The position numbers and the translations under genes are program-made. Below the pieces are notes generated by a model. The model was not told where the DNA came from and ran no database searches. It was given only the letters and a program-made list of their open reading frames with translations. Shown one piece after another: positions 36,703 through 46,241 of a stretch of DNA of 64,000 nucleotides (its first letter is position 1; every line of letters starts with the position of its first letter). This DNA comes from an uncultured Acidobacteriota bacterium (GTDB lineage Bacteria > Acidobacteriota > Terriglobia > Bryobacterales > Bryobacteraceae), in assembly GCA_902825945.1 (NCBI GenBank), contig CADECY010000024.1, forward strand, positions 1 to 64,000, in the 5' to 3' direction.

Positions 36703-37541
36703 CCATGCGACTCGCTCTATTGCCTCTCGTCTTCGCCTTGGCCGCGCACGCGCGCGAGCCGCTGGCACAACGGATCGCGCACACCGATCCTTCGAAATTC
36801 CGCGTCGCCAAAAGTGTCCACGCGGGCGCGGGCGAACTCCATTACATGGGAATGTTCGATGCGGCAACCTTCAGCACCAACTTCATCTTTCTCCACCGCG
36901 GCGTGATTCCTCCGGGTGGCGGCATCGGCCACCACTTCCACAACCACATGGAAGAGATGTTCGTGATCTTCGACGGCGAAGCGCAGTTCACCGTGAACGG
37001 CCGGACCTCGCTCCTCCAAGGACCCGCCGGCGCTCCCTGCCGCATGGGCAGTTCACATGCGATCTACAACCCGACCGGCAAGCCGGTTCAGTGGATGAAC
37101 ATCGCAGTCGGTTCCATCAAAGGCAAGTACGACGCCACTGACCTCGGCGACGACCGCGTTGGCGTGCCACTCGATCCGAAGCCCGTGTTCATTACCATGC
37201 GCCTCGACAAATCCCGCGCGGCTGCGGTGCAGGGTGGTCCGGTGAAGTACCGGCGGGTCTTGCAGCCCGAAGTTTTCTACACGAACTGGTCGTACGTCGA
37301 TCACTACGTGGTCCCCGCCGGAGCCGCCGTGCCGAAACAGGCCAAGCAGGGCGTCGAGGAATTCTGGTATGTGGTGTCGGGTGAAGGCAAGGTCACCGTC
37401 GGCAACGAGACAGCGCCGGTCAAAGCGGGGGATGCGGTCCCGGTTTTCCTCGGCGAAGCAAAGAGCTTCGCGAACACCGGCAGCGGCGACCTCGAGCTGA
37501 TGGTGGTGGGCGTCACGCGGGCGAAGTGGGCGCTCGAATAG
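36699..37541 (+). CDS. Secreted two-domain cupin
   Basis: 280 residues, signal peptide [16 protein letters not shown]. Two cupin barrels: the first has [20 protein letters not shown] (metal His cluster, about residues 76-96), the second [20 protein letters not shown] and [20 protein letters not shown], where the usual His pair is partly replaced by Lys and Gln. One site may therefore be metal-bound and the other structural. Coupled to the preceding cupin (ATGA). Substrate unknown. Confidence 0.78.
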   Translation: MTMRLALLPLVFALAAHAREPLAQRIAHTDPSKFRVAKSVHAGAGELHYMGMFDAATFSTNFIFLHRGVIPPGGGIGHHFHNHMEEMFVIFDGEAQFTVNGRTSLLQGPAGAPCRMGSSHAIYNPTGKPVQWMNIAVGSIKGKYDATDLGDDRVGVPLDPKPVFITMRLDKSRAAAVQGGPVKYRRVLQPEVFYTNWSYVDHYVVPAGAAVPKQAKQGVEEFWYVVSGEGKVTVGNETAPVKAGDAVPVFLGEAKSFANTGSGDLELMVVGVTRAKWALE

Positions 37542-37542
37542 G

Positions 37543-37548
37543 TACAAT
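37543..37548 (+). promoter_or_regulatory. Possible -10 box (TACAAT) upstream of apt
   Basis: TACAAT matches the consensus at 5 of 6 bases and ends 18 bases before the apt ATG. No -35 is evident. Weak evidence for a promoter that separates the apt-ispE-prs unit from the cupins. Confidence 0.25.
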
Positions 37549-37566
37549 CGAATCTCGCTGCTTACG

Positions 37567-38082
37567 ATGGAACAGATGAAACAACTGATCCGGGAAGTCC
37601 CGGATTTTCCCAAGCCTGGAATCAATTTCTACGACATCACCACGCTTCTCAAGGACTCCGGTGGATTGAAATCGGTGATCGGGGCCCTCGAGGAGCGCTA
37701 CCGATCGACTCCGTTCGATCTCGTACTCGGGATCGAAGCCCGCGGATTCATCTTCGCGCCCGCGGTCGCCTATGCGCTCGGCAAGGGATTCGTACCGGTG
37801 CGCAAGCCGAAGAAGCTGCCAGCCGCGACCGTCCAGATGGAGTACGCTCTCGAATACGGCACCGACACTCTCGAGATCCACGCGGACGCCATTCAGCCCG
37901 GACAGCGGGTGTTGATTGTAGACGATGTACTCGCCACCGGCGGCACCGCTGCCGCGGTCGCCAAGCTGGTCGAGAAGCTCGGCGGGACCGTCGCATCGCT
38001 CGGATTCGTCATCGAGCTCGATTTTCTGGCCGGCCGCGAAAAACTCTCTGGCTACGATATCCATTCGCTGATCCACTACTAG
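37567..38082 (+). CDS. apt: Adenine phosphoribosyltransferase
   Basis: Purine salvage enzyme that makes AMP from adenine and PRPP in the cytoplasm. 171 residues, as usual. It shows the N-terminal [20 protein letters not shown] block, the [10 protein letters not shown] loop (54-63) and the PRPP-binding [13 protein letters not shown] (115-127). The 9-base-later ATG is an alternative start. It is four bases before ispE, and this order apt-ispE-prs with the ribosomal genes downstream is a common bacterial cluster. Confidence 0.95.
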   Translation: MEQMKQLIREVPDFPKPGINFYDITTLLKDSGGLKSVIGALEERYRSTPFDLVLGIEARGFIFAPAVAYALGKGFVPVRKPKKLPAATVQMEYALEYGTDTLEIHADAIQPGQRVLIVDDVLATGGTAAAVAKLVEKLGGTVASLGFVIELDFLAGREKLSGYDIHSLIHY

Positions 38083-38086
38083 CCTC

Positions 38087-39055
38087 GTGGCTGAAACCAG
38101 GAAAGCCTCGGTCCGCGCGCTGGCCAAGTTGAATCTCGGTCTGGCGGTGCTGTACAAGCGGCCCGACGGCTTTCATGAACTGCGTACCGTTTTCCAAACG
38201 GTGTCTCTCGCCGATCGCCTCGATCTCGAGTTCACGCCATCGCGCCGATCGACGGTCGAGATCGAAACGGACATCGACATTCCTGGCGAAAATCTGATTG
38301 GGAAGGCCGCGACAACGCTCGCCGAAGAGGTTGGAATCCGCGGGATCTTGCGAGTCAAGCTGCACAAGAAGATTCCCATGGGCGGCGGGCTCGGTGGCGG
38401 CTCGAGCGACGCGGCCGCGATCCTGCTGTCACTCCCCGCGCTGTCCGGAAAACACGTTGACACGGGTCTGCTTTTCGATATCGCCGCGCGCATCGGCTCC
38501 GACGTTCCCTTCTTCCTGATGGGCGGATCCTCGCTCGGCGCCGGCCGTGGCGAAGAGCTCTACCCGCTGCCCGATTTACGAGCACCGAACGTACTGATCG
38601 CCTCGCCGGGAGTCCATGTCGCCACGGCGGAAGCCTATCGCGCCCTGGCCCGCCCGGCGTTTACCGAATTGACACCCGGCGCGCTGGCTCATAAAATGAG
38701 AGAGTTCCGTTCGTTGGGCCGGAGTCTGTCCGGATCCGGCGATTGGGCATCTTCCTGCGCGAACGATTTCGAAGAAGCGGTGTTCGAAAGGCATCCGCTG
38801 ATTCGGTCGGTCCAACGCACCCTCCTTAAGCTCGGGGCACGGCCCGCGAGAATGAGCGGTAGCGGGTCCGCTTTGTTTGGCGTGTTTTCCTCCCCCGGCA
38901 CGCGCGACAAGGCATCAGCGTCCCTATCTGATTCCTTCCCTGGTGTACAAGTGACTCACGTTCGATTCGTCAGCCGGCGCCAATACCGCGGGCAGTGGCT
39001 CGGAGCTCTAGCGGCACATGCCGCTCCGGGGGGCTGGCCTCCCCGGGCCCAGTAG
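38087..39055 (+). CDS. ispE: 4-diphosphocytidyl-2-C-methyl-D-erythritol kinase
   Basis: GHMP kinase of the MEP isoprenoid pathway that phosphorylates CDP-methylerythritol. GTG start at 38087, four bases after apt. Family motifs: [20 protein letters not shown] (about 13-32; catalytic Lys14), the ATP loop [15 protein letters not shown] (97-111, with Asp108) and the third GHMP motif [12 protein letters not shown] near the end. The last 25 residues (from about YRGQW) go beyond the usual end and overlap two strong DNA hairpins just before prs. The rest is of normal length and sequence. Confidence 0.93.
   Translation: MAETRKASVRALAKLNLGLAVLYKRPDGFHELRTVFQTVSLADRLDLEFTPSRRSTVEIETDIDIPGENLIGKAATTLAEEVGIRGILRVKLHKKIPMGGGLGGGSSDAAAILLSLPALSGKHVDTGLLFDIAARIGSDVPFFLMGGSSLGAGRGEELYPLPDLRAPNVLIASPGVHVATAEAYRALARPAFTELTPGALAHKMREFRSLGRSLSGSGDWASSCANDFEEAVFERHPLIRSVQRTLLKLGARPARMSGSGSALFGVFSSPGTRDKASASLSDSFPGVQVTHVRFVSRRQYRGQWLGALAAHAAPGGWPPRAQ
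39010..39046 (+). terminator. Tandem GC-rich hairpins at the ispE/prs junction
   Basis: A perfect stem AGCGGCA/TGCCGCT (39010-39016 with 39019-39025) is followed directly by an 8-bp stem with one G-T pair (39026-39033 with 39039-39046, five-base loop). The prs ATG is 14 bases later and has no clear Shine-Dalgarno. There is no T tract, so this may be an attenuator, a processing site or an mRNA stabiliser rather than a true terminator. Confidence 0.4.
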
Positions 39056-39059
39056 ACCG

Positions 39060-40022
39060 ATGGCCACGCAATACCGCGGCTTTGACCGCCTCGTCGTTTT
39101 TACCGGCAACGCGAATCCGGCGCTTGCTTCCGAGATTTGCGACAGCTTGGGCGTTCCCCTGGGCGAAGCTTCGGTGCGAACCTTTTCCGATGGTGAGATC
39201 CATTTGCAGGTTCATGAGAACGTGCGGGGCGCCGACGTGTTCGTGGTCCAACCCACCTGCACGCCAGTGGACCGCAATCTCGTCGAACTCCTGATGATGA
39301 TCGACGCGCTGAAGCGCGCGTCGGCGGCTCGCATCACGCCGGTGCTCTCGTATTACGGATACGCGCGGCAAGATCGCAAGGACAAACCGCGTGTCCCGAT
39401 CTCGGCGAAGCTCGTCGCCAAACTGCTCGAGACCGCTGGCGCCGACCGTATTCTCGCGCTCGATCTCCATGCCGCGCAGATCCAGGGCTTCTTCGACATC
39501 CCCGTCGATCACCTGTTCGCCACGCCCGTCCTGATCGAATATTTCCGGGAGAGGGCCACTCCAGGGGACTTCGTGGTGGTCTCGCCCGACGCCGGCGGCG
39601 TGGAACGCGCCCGCGCATTCGCCAAGAAATTGAACCGCCCGCTCGCGATCATCGACAAGCGCCGCGAAGAGGCCAATGTCGCCGAAGTGATGAATGTCAT
39701 CGGCAACGTCCGGGACAAGCATTGCCTCATGCTTGACGATCTGATCGACACTGCTGGTACTCTGGTAAAGGGCGCTGAAGCGCTGCTCGCTTCCGGAGCC
39801 AAGCAGGTCACGGCCTGCGCGACGCATCCGGTGCTGAGCGGCCCCGCCGTCCAGCGCATCGAAAGTTCCGCTATCACCGAGGTGGTTGTCACCAACTCGA
39901 TCCCGTTGAGCCGGGAAGGCGCCAAGTGTGGAAAGATCCGCACGCTGAGTGTCGCCCCGCTGCTCGCCCGCGCGATCCAATCCATTCACGAGGAAACTTC
40001 GGTCAGCACGCTTTTCGTTTGA
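39060..40022 (+). CDS. prs: Ribose-phosphate pyrophosphokinase (PRPP synthetase)
   Basis: Makes PRPP from ribose-5-phosphate and ATP for nucleotide, His and Trp synthesis. 320 residues from ATG 39060 (start set by the family N-terminus [19 protein letters not shown]; an upstream GTG/ATG frame would add unrelated residues). Key blocks: [29 protein letters not shown] (ATP-binding flag), [19 protein letters not shown] and the PRPP loop [12 protein letters not shown]. Length is normal. It follows the hairpins noted at the ispE end. Confidence 0.96.
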   Translation: MATQYRGFDRLVVFTGNANPALASEICDSLGVPLGEASVRTFSDGEIHLQVHENVRGADVFVVQPTCTPVDRNLVELLMMIDALKRASAARITPVLSYYGYARQDRKDKPRVPISAKLVAKLLETAGADRILALDLHAAQIQGFFDIPVDHLFATPVLIEYFRERATPGDFVVVSPDAGGVERARAFAKKLNRPLAIIDKRREEANVAEVMNVIGNVRDKHCLMLDDLIDTAGTLVKGAEALLASGAKQVTACATHPVLSGPAVQRIESSAITEVVVTNSIPLSREGAKCGKIRTLSVAPLLARAIQSIHEETSVSTLFV

Positions 40023-40104
40023 CAGTTTTTATGAATCAACCCGGACACCGTGGGAAAGCCCTCAAACCCGCCATGGCGCCCACGCTCCGAGGACAGAGGT
40101 AACA

Positions 40105-40797
40105 ATGAGAAAGGACATCACAGTAGCCGCCGAGACCCGGGATACCCGGGGCAAGAACGCGGCTCGCAGACTTCGCGTGGCCGGAAAAATTCCGGCCGTG
40201 TTGTACGGGGCGGGCGGCGATTCGATCGCCGTCACCGTGAGCCCGAAGGAGATCAACAAGATTCTCCATTCGGCGACCGGCCACAACACGATCTTCGACG
40301 TCGCCATTGGCGCCGGCGACAAAACGCCGGCCATGATCATCGACTGGCTGCACCATCCGGTGCGCGGTTCGCTGATGCACATCGACCTGAAGCGCATCGA
40401 TCTGGCCAAGCGCCTGCACGTCAAGGTTCCCGTTCACGTCGTGGGAGATCCGGTGGGCGTCAAGATCCAGGGCGGCATGTTCGAACTGATCAATCGCGAA
40501 ATCGAAATCGAGTGCCTTCCGGACGACATTCCCGAGCACTTCACCTACGACGTCTCCAAGCTGGGCTTGGGCCAGGCGGTTCGCGCCAGCGACATTCCGC
40601 TGAGCGGATCGATGAAGCTGCTGGCTCCGGCCGATTTGGTCGTGGCGCACGTCGTCACGGTTCGCGGCTCGGACGAGACCGCCACGGCGGCCGAAGGCGA
40701 AGCCAAGACGGCCGAGCCCGAAGTCATCAAGAAGGGCAAGAAGGAAGAAGAGGGCGCCGCCGACAAGGCGAAGGCCGCTCCCGCCAAGAAGAAGTAG
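40105..40797 (+). CDS. rplY: 50S ribosomal protein L25 (Ctc type)
   Basis: 230 residues; L25 proteins of the long Ctc type bind 5S rRNA. The start ATG 40105 has AGAGG five bases upstream; longer frames upstream run through prs. N-terminal L25 motif AETRDTRGKNAARRLRVAGK with the VLYG turn, then the TL5-type C-terminal domain (PVHVVGDPVGVKIQGGMFEL to APADLVVAHVVTV). A Lys/Glu/Ala-rich tail of about 40 residues follows. It has no ribosomal neighbours upstream except prs, as in many bacteria. Confidence 0.95.
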   Translation: MRKDITVAAETRDTRGKNAARRLRVAGKIPAVLYGAGGDSIAVTVSPKEINKILHSATGHNTIFDVAIGAGDKTPAMIIDWLHHPVRGSLMHIDLKRIDLAKRLHVKVPVHVVGDPVGVKIQGGMFELINREIEIECLPDDIPEHFTYDVSKLGLGQAVRASDIPLSGSMKLLAPADLVVAHVVTVRGSDETATAAEGEAKTAEPEVIKKGKKEEEGAADKAKAAPAKKK

Positions 40798-40833
40798 CAG
40801 TTTTCCGTGCGCGCGTGAGTTCACCCGATTTTC

Positions 40834-41436
40834 ATGCCTACCAGCAAGACTTGGCTCATCGCCGGGTTGGGGAATCCGGGTCCTGAATACGAACTCACGC
40901 CGCATAACCTCGGCTTCCTTGCCGTGGATCGATTCGCGGACCGTCACGGTATCCGCGTCACGCGCAAGGAAGCCAACGCTCTCGTGGGCCTGGGCGAGTT
41001 TCAAGGCACACCGGTCGTTCTAGTCAAACCGCAGACCTACATGAACCTGAGTGGGCCTTCGGTTCGCGCGCTGCTCGATCGATACGAATTGGGACCGGAC
41101 AACTTGTTGTTGGTTTATGACGAGTTGGCTCTTCCGTGGCTCACCCTGCGGATCCGGCCCAAGGGCTCTTCAGCCGGCCATAACGGAGTCCAATCCGTGA
41201 TCGGCAGTCTGGGGACCCAGGACTTCGCGCGGGTCCGAATCGGTATCCATCCCGGTCACCCCGTGGAAGGAATCCGGCATGTGCTGTCTCCGATCCGGAA
41301 GGCACACTGGCCGGAATTGGACGAGTTGCGGGACCTTTCGGCTTCCGTGATCGAGTCCGTCATCTCCGAAGGCGTCGAAAAGGCCATGGCGAAATTCAAT
41401 CGCCGCGCCCAAGGTGAAAAAGAAGAGGAAAAATGA
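40834..41436 (+). CDS. pth: Peptidyl-tRNA hydrolase
   Basis: Frees tRNA from stalled peptidyl-tRNA. 200 residues. AGLGNPGPEYELTPHNLGFL (about 10-29) contains the catalytic His24 and Asn13; VLVKPQTYMNLSGPSVRAL and RPKGSSAGHNGVQSVIGSLG are the other hallmarks, the second with the tRNA-contacting loop. A Lys/Glu tail ends it. It overlaps rpsF by four bases (ATGA). Confidence 0.96.
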   Translation: MPTSKTWLIAGLGNPGPEYELTPHNLGFLAVDRFADRHGIRVTRKEANALVGLGEFQGTPVVLVKPQTYMNLSGPSVRALLDRYELGPDNLLLVYDELALPWLTLRIRPKGSSAGHNGVQSVIGSLGTQDFARVRIGIHPGHPVEGIRHVLSPIRKAHWPELDELRDLSASVIESVISEGVEKAMAKFNRRAQGEKEEEK

Positions 41437-41909
41437 GAATTTACGAAGAGGTTTACATTGCCAAACCCAGCGCGACCGAAGAAGAAGTCGACGCGCTGAA
41501 CGGGCAGTTGGACTCCGTCGTCAAGGTTGGCGGCGGCAAGACGGAAAAGGTGGACAAGTGGGGTGTGCGCAAGCTCGCCTACCGCGTGGACAAAAACCAC
41601 GAGGGATACTTCGTTGTCCTGATGCTGCACTGCGGCGCGCAAGTGATCCGCGAAGTGGAGCGCCGTCTGCGCGTGTCGGATCTGGTGCTCAAATACCAGA
41701 CCGTGCGCATGGACGAAACCATGAAGTGGCTCGAGAAGCGCAAGAAGGCCCGCGAAAAGCGTGCCGCCCGCAAGCCACCGCCACCGGCGGCTCCGCCGGC
41801 CATGCCCATGGCGGCCCCGGCCCTGCCCGCGGCGCCGGCCGCCCCGGCCGCGCCCGCCGAACCCGTCACGATGCCAGGCGCTCCCGCCGCCGAGGCCAAG
41901 TCCGAGTAA
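41433..41909 (+). CDS. rpsF: 30S ribosomal protein S6
   Basis: 158 residues. The S6 fold is complete in residues 1-95 (MRIYEEVYIAKPSATEEEVD, DKWGVRKLAYRVDKNHEGYF, VERRLRVSDLVLKYQTVR). A basic stretch (KRKKAREKRAARK) then leads to about 45 residues of Pro/Ala-rich low complexity (from about residue 114), longer than in most S6 proteins. Overlaps pth by four bases. In this cluster ssb, often between rpsF and rpsR, is absent. Confidence 0.96.
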   Translation: MRIYEEVYIAKPSATEEEVDALNGQLDSVVKVGGGKTEKVDKWGVRKLAYRVDKNHEGYFVVLMLHCGAQVIREVERRLRVSDLVLKYQTVRMDETMKWLEKRKKAREKRAARKPPPPAAPPAMPMAAPALPAAPAAPAAPAEPVTMPGAPAAEAKSE

Positions 41910-41931
41910 CTGCTTTTAGGAGATCATCAAC

Positions 41932-42252
41932 ATGGCTGAAACCAAGGGCGGAAGGCCCATCGCCAGTTCCCAGCGCCCGACCGGCGGCGACAAGGCAATC
42001 GTCACCTCGAGCAAGCGGCAGTTTTTCCGCCGCCGCAAGGTCTGCAAATTCTGCGTCGACAAGATCGACTATATCGACTACAAGGATTCGAAGCTGCTCT
42101 CGCAATTCGTGTCCGAGCGGGGCAAGATCGTTCCGCGGCGCTTGAGCGGCGTCTGCACGCCGTGTCAGCGCCGTCTCGCCGAGGCGATCAAGCGCGCCCG
42201 TAACATCGCACTGCTGCCGTTCGCCGGAAATCCGCGCGAACCGCGGGGATAA
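41932..42252 (+). CDS. rpsR: 30S ribosomal protein S18
   Basis: 106 residues, RBS AGGAG upstream of ATG 41932. After a basic, low-complexity N-terminus the core reads [20 protein letters not shown], then [20 protein letters not shown] and [13 protein letters not shown]. Four cysteines (38, 41, 75, 78) form a C+ zinc-binding version of S18, less common than the Cys-free one. Second of three consecutive ribosomal genes. Confidence 0.96.
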   Translation: MAETKGGRPIASSQRPTGGDKAIVTSSKRQFFRRRKVCKFCVDKIDYIDYKDSKLLSQFVSERGKIVPRRLSGVCTPCQRRLAEAIKRARNIALLPFAGNPREPRG

Positions 42253-42265
42253 GGAGGAGACCACG

Positions 42266-42712
42266 ATGGAAGTCATTCTTCGTGAAGATGTGGAGAAGCT
42301 GGGTACCCGCGGGCAGTTGGTCAAAGTGGCCGCCGGATACGCCCGCAACTATCTCCTGCCGAAACGCCTCGCGGTAGCCGCGACGGAATCGAACAAGAAG
42401 ATCGTGGAGCAGGAACGTCAGGCGCATCTGCGCAAGGACGCCAAACTCGCCGGTGAAGCCACCGAACTCGGCAAGCTCATCGCCGGGGCCGCGATCACTA
42501 TCAAGGCCAAGGCAGGTGAAAACGATCAACTGTTCGGTTCGGTCACCGCGCAGGATATCGCTCACGCGCTCGAAGCCCAGAAGTTCAACGTCGATCGCAA
42601 GAAGATCGTGCTCGATGAGCCGATCCGCACGCTCGGCGAACACAAGGTCGTCGTCAAGCTCCACCGCGATGTCTCGGTGGAAGTTCCCGTCAGCGTGGTG
42701 AGGGAAGAGTAG
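42266..42712 (+). CDS. rplI: 50S ribosomal protein L9
   Basis: 148 residues; RBS AAGGAGG eight bases upstream. N-terminal domain MEVILREDVEKLGTRGQLVK with VAAGYARNYLLPKRLAVAAT, connecting helix and C-terminal domain ending LHRDVSVEVPVSVVREE. Thirteen bases after rpsR. Its stop is four bases before the SDR gene start. Confidence 0.96.
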   Translation: MEVILREDVEKLGTRGQLVKVAAGYARNYLLPKRLAVAATESNKKIVEQERQAHLRKDAKLAGEATELGKLIAGAAITIKAKAGENDQLFGSVTAQDIAHALEAQKFNVDRKKIVLDEPIRTLGEHKVVVKLHRDVSVEVPVSVVREE

Positions 42713-42716
42713 CCGC

Positions 42717-43463
42717 ATGGCCTACTTCGACCTCACTGGCCAAACCGCGATCATCACCGGAGCGGCAACCGGCATCGGCGAAGCAATCGCCCGCCGGTTC
42801 GCCGCCGCCGGCGCGACCGTGGTGATCGCCGACCTGAACAAAGCGGGTGCGGACGAGGTGGCTGCCTCGATCGGCGGCTCCGCGTTCGGGCTCGTGTTCG
42901 ATATCACCGATCGCGCATCGGTCGAGGCGGGTGTCGCAACGGTGCTCGCCAAGACCGGCCGCATCGATATTCTGGTGAACAACGCCGGTATCGGCGGCAA
43001 GGCCGCGCCGATCTGGGAGCAGACAGATGAGGATTGGGAGAAGATCCTGAGGATTAACCTCACCGGAATCTTCCTGCCCTGCCGCGCCGTGATCAACCAC
43101 ATGCGCGAGCGCAAGTACGGCCGCATCGTCAACCTCGCCTCCATCGCGGGCAAGGAAGGCAATCCAAACATGACCGGATACTCGGCCACCAAGGCCGGCG
43201 TCATCGGCTTTACCAAGTCACTGGCGAAGGAAGTGGCCACCGACGGCATCTGCGTGAACGCTGTTTCGCCCGCCGTGGTCCGCACCAAAATCCTCGAGCA
43301 GTTGACGCAACAGCAGGTAGACTACATGACCGCGAAGATTCCGATGCGCCGCACCGGTGAACCGGAAGAGATCGCGGCCGTGGCTCACTTCCTGTCCAGC
43401 AAGGACTGCTCGTTCGTCACCGGACAGTGCTACGATGCTTCCGGTGGACGGGCCACCTATTAG
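42717..43463 (+). CDS. FabG-like short-chain dehydrogenase/reductase
   Basis: 248 residues. Rossmann fold with TGAATGIG (14-21), LVNNAGIGG, the Ser in NLASIAGKEGN and the YSATKAG Tyr-Lys pair. A GEPEEIAAVAHFLSSKDCSF and TGQCYDASGG C-terminus fits the 3-oxoacyl-ACP reductase type, but sugar or alcohol substrates are equally possible because such SDRs are numerous. It directly follows rplI and is adjacent (no gap) to the HEAT/SEC-C gene, so it may be transcribed with the ribosomal cluster. Confidence 0.87.
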   Translation: MAYFDLTGQTAIITGAATGIGEAIARRFAAAGATVVIADLNKAGADEVAASIGGSAFGLVFDITDRASVEAGVATVLAKTGRIDILVNNAGIGGKAAPIWEQTDEDWEKILRINLTGIFLPCRAVINHMRERKYGRIVNLASIAGKEGNPNMTGYSATKAGVIGFTKSLAKEVATDGICVNAVSPAVVRTKILEQLTQQQVDYMTAKIPMRRTGEPEEIAAVAHFLSSKDCSFVTGQCYDASGGRATY

Positions 43464-44834
43464 ATGATCATCACTCCGGACCAGTACAAGTCCGTCTCCG
43501 CATACGATCTCCTCACGGCCGCCACCGATGGCCGCGTGGGGATCGATCAGCGGTGGCTGCATGCGCTGGTCGACGAGCCGGAGCGGACCCAGCCGGACAT
43601 CGTCCGCTTCGCCAACGAGGATCGCTCGAATGACCGGCTCTCCATCGGCGAGGATCTGCTCCGGATTTTCTGCCTGCATCCCACCGCGGAGGCGATTCCG
43701 TTTCTTCTCGAGGAAATCAAGGCCGATCCGGCGGACATCCCCGAAGAGTTGACCGAAGCCCTCGTCCGCCTCGGGCCGCCCGTGGTGGAGCCGCTGCTCG
43801 AGTTGCAGAAGGATCTCGGCAAGGGTGGCGGGGATCTGCTCTTCGAACTCGCCTGCCTCGGCGTCAAGGACAGCCGCATCGAACAGCGGATCGACGAGTC
43901 GCCGGAGAAGGACTTCCTCGGGCCCATTTACGCCGAGCACTCCGAGCGTCCGGGCGAAACCGAGCCTTACGAAATCTGGGCGCGATATCCGGAAGAGGAT
44001 GAGCCCGACTTCAACGAGATTCCCGCCAAGGAACGGATGGAGTTCCTCGACAGCCCCTACGTGCCGCACCGGATTCTCGCCGTCGACTCGTGGCTGCACG
44101 AAGAGCACGCCGCTGGTTTACGCAAGAAGTTCCTCACGATGGCGAAGTCAGACCCGGAACTCGAAGTCCGCTCCGTTGCCTGGGAAGCTCTCCGCGAAGA
44201 CATCGGCGACGATGCCGTTCGCGAAGCCGTTGTGAAAAAGGTGGAGGACGAAAGCGCGGACCTCGACGAGCGCGTGTCGGCGGCGATCGGCGCCAGCTAT
44301 CTCCATTACGACGTTCCCGCGATCCGGCAGGCCCTCGAGGCCGGCTACGACGACCCCGATATCCGCGCCAAAGCGATCGAAGGCATGTGGCGCACGCTCG
44401 ATCCCGAGTTCGGCGAGTTCATCCCGGACAATCTCGACGAAGACGCCGAACCGCAAGTCCGTACGCAGGCGATCATCGCGGTGGGCATGTTCCGCATGGC
44501 GGACCAGATGCCCAAGCTCGCCGAACTGATGGACAATCTCGACTTCCGGAGCGAGGCGATCTACGCTTACGCGATCGGCTGCCCCGGCGATCACAACCCG
44601 GCGGCGCTGAAGAAGATCAAGAAGGAAATCGAGAAGCTCGCGGGCGGTCTCAGCGAAGGGGACGAGGCGATGGTTGACCGTGGCCTCGAACTGCGCGCGC
44701 AACTGGCGGGCACCGCCGAGGAGCCCGAGGCGGCCGAGACTGCCGCCGAACCGGCGAAAACCGCGAAGGTGGGTCGCAACGACCCTTGCCCGTGCGGGTC
44801 CGGCAAGAAGTACAAAAAGTGTTGCGGAGCCTGA
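43464..44834 (+). CDS. HEAT-repeat protein with C-terminal SEC-C zinc motif
   Basis: 456 residues, acidic, start ATG immediately after the SDR stop. Residues about 60-390 are short helix pairs of HEAT-like type (AIPFLLEEIKADPADIPEEL, VRSVAWEALREDIGDDAVRE, RTQAIIAVGMFRMADQMPKL). The C-terminus NDPCPCGSGKKYKKCCGA is a SEC-C zinc motif, as at the SecA end, used to contact SecB or ribosomes. No enzyme motif is seen. It may be a chaperone-like or ribosome-bound factor, but that is inference. Confidence 0.82.
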   Translation: MIITPDQYKSVSAYDLLTAATDGRVGIDQRWLHALVDEPERTQPDIVRFANEDRSNDRLSIGEDLLRIFCLHPTAEAIPFLLEEIKADPADIPEELTEALVRLGPPVVEPLLELQKDLGKGGGDLLFELACLGVKDSRIEQRIDESPEKDFLGPIYAEHSERPGETEPYEIWARYPEEDEPDFNEIPAKERMEFLDSPYVPHRILAVDSWLHEEHAAGLRKKFLTMAKSDPELEVRSVAWEALREDIGDDAVREAVVKKVEDESADLDERVSAAIGASYLHYDVPAIRQALEAGYDDPDIRAKAIEGMWRTLDPEFGEFIPDNLDEDAEPQVRTQAIIAVGMFRMADQMPKLAELMDNLDFRSEAIYAYAIGCPGDHNPAALKKIKKEIEKLAGGLSEGDEAMVDRGLELRAQLAGTAEEPEAAETAAEPAKTAKVGRNDPCPCGSGKKYKKCCGA

Positions 44835-44878
44835 CGCAGGCTCGGGACACATGCGCTTCGAGATCGAACGGCGTTGCG

Positions 44879-46228
44879 TTACGTGATCACGTCTCTCAGC
44901 ACCAGGCCGCCAACATCGGTGAGCCGGAAATCGCGACCACTGTAGCGATAGGTGAGCCGGGTGTGATCGATGCCCAACTGGTGTAGCACCGTTGCCTGAA
45001 GGTCATGCGGGTGGACACGCTTTTCGACCGCGCGCAAGCCGAACTCATCGGTGTTGCCGTAGGTGATGCCGCCCTTGATTCCGCCACCGGCGAGCAGCGT
45101 GGTAAAGCCGAATACGTTGTGGTCACGGCCTTGATTCACACGGAGCTGGCCCGCGCTCTGGATCATCGGCGTGCGTCCGAATTCGCTGCCCACGATCACG
45201 AGTGTCTGGTCGAGCAGTCCGCGCGATTTCAGGTCCTCGATCAGCGACGCGATTGCCGGATCGGCTTCGCGCGCCAATCCTTTGTGTGAGCGAATGTCTT
45301 CGTGGCTGTCCCACGGCTGTGAGTTGCCGAAGTAGACCTGAACCATCCGGACCCCGCGTTCCACCAGCCGCCGCGCGAGCAGACAGCCCCGGCCGAAATC
45401 GGTGTCGCCGTAACGAGTCCGAGTCTCTGGCGTCTCCTTGTCGACATCGAACGCGGTGGGCGCCTCCATCTGCATGCGGAAGGCGACTTCCATCGATTCC
45501 ACCGCCGAGGCGATCTTCGGTTGCGCCTTGCCGTCGCCGAGATAGATCTGATTCAGCCGGTCGAGCAGGCGCAATTGGCTCTCCTGCTCTGGCACCGTCA
45601 GCTTCTCGTTTCGTATGAACTGGACCAGCTTCTCCGGCGTCTTCTCGCTGTTCGGAACGTAGGTGCCTTGATGCGGATTGGGCAGGAATCCCGAACTCCA
45701 AAGTCTCGGACCCATTACCGGATATCCCGGACAGAGCGCGATGAAGCCCGGCAGGTTGCGATTCTCCGTGCCGAGTCCATACGAGATCCAAGAGCCCATC
45801 GACGGGCGGCCCGCCAACTGATGTCCCGTGTTCATCAGCATCAGCGACGGCCCGTGATTTCCGTTGTCGGCGTAGCAGCTCCGGATGACGGCGAAGTGAT
45901 CGATCAGGCTCCCGACGCGGGGGAAGATCTCGCTCACTTCGATGCCACTCTGTCCGCACTTGCGGAACTCGTACGGCGACCTCATCAGGTTGCCCGTGGC
46001 GCTATCGGTCTTCACCTTCGGTCCCGGCAGCGGCTGTCCGTCACGCCGCGTCAGTTCGGGCTTGGGGTCGAAGGTGTCCACCTGCGAGAGTCCGCCATTC
46101 AGGAACAGAAAGATGACGTGCTTCGCCTTCGCCGCGTGGTGAGTGGTCACCGCGCCGCCTGCCTGAAGCGTGCCCGCCAAGCCGAGCGAACCGAATCCGC
46201 ATCCGAGCATTTGCCGCCGTGTCATCAT
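44879..46228 (-). CDS. DUF1501 exported protein
   Basis: About 449 residues. I start at ATG 46228, six bases after AGAGGA; ATGs at 46234 (too close to it) and 46225 are possible. The N-terminus MMTRRQMLGCGFGSLGLAG is a Tat-like signal. The family core AKHVIFLFLNGGLSQVDTFD, PSMGSWISYGLGTENRNLPG and VIVGSEFGRTPMIQS places it in the DUF1501 clan, distantly related to alkaline phosphatase/sulfatase folds, with the final HPHDLQATVLHQLGIDH metal-like segment. It is the second gene of a pair with the DUF1549/1553 protein, a standard acidobacterial and planctomycete set. Confidence 0.88.
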   Translation of the reverse strand: MMTRRQMLGCGFGSLGLAGTLQAGGAVTTHHAAKAKHVIFLFLNGGLSQVDTFDPKPELTRRDGQPLPGPKVKTDSATGNLMRSPYEFRKCGQSGIEVSEIFPRVGSLIDHFAVIRSCYADNGNHGPSLMLMNTGHQLAGRPSMGSWISYGLGTENRNLPGFIALCPGYPVMGPRLWSSGFLPNPHQGTYVPNSEKTPEKLVQFIRNEKLTVPEQESQLRLLDRLNQIYLGDGKAQPKIASAVESMEVAFRMQMEAPTAFDVDKETPETRTRYGDTDFGRGCLLARRLVERGVRMVQVYFGNSQPWDSHEDIRSHKGLAREADPAIASLIEDLKSRGLLDQTLVIVGSEFGRTPMIQSAGQLRVNQGRDHNVFGFTTLLAGGGIKGGITYGNTDEFGLRAVEKRVHPHDLQATVLHQLGIDHTRLTYRYSGRDFRLTDVGGLVLRDVIT

Positions 46229-46241
46229 CGCCATTCCTCTT

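Noticed and set aside
39010..39046. A tRNA at the ispE/prs junction
   Set aside because: The hairpins look tRNA-like at first, but there is no four-arm cloverleaf, no T-loop consensus and no acceptor stem.
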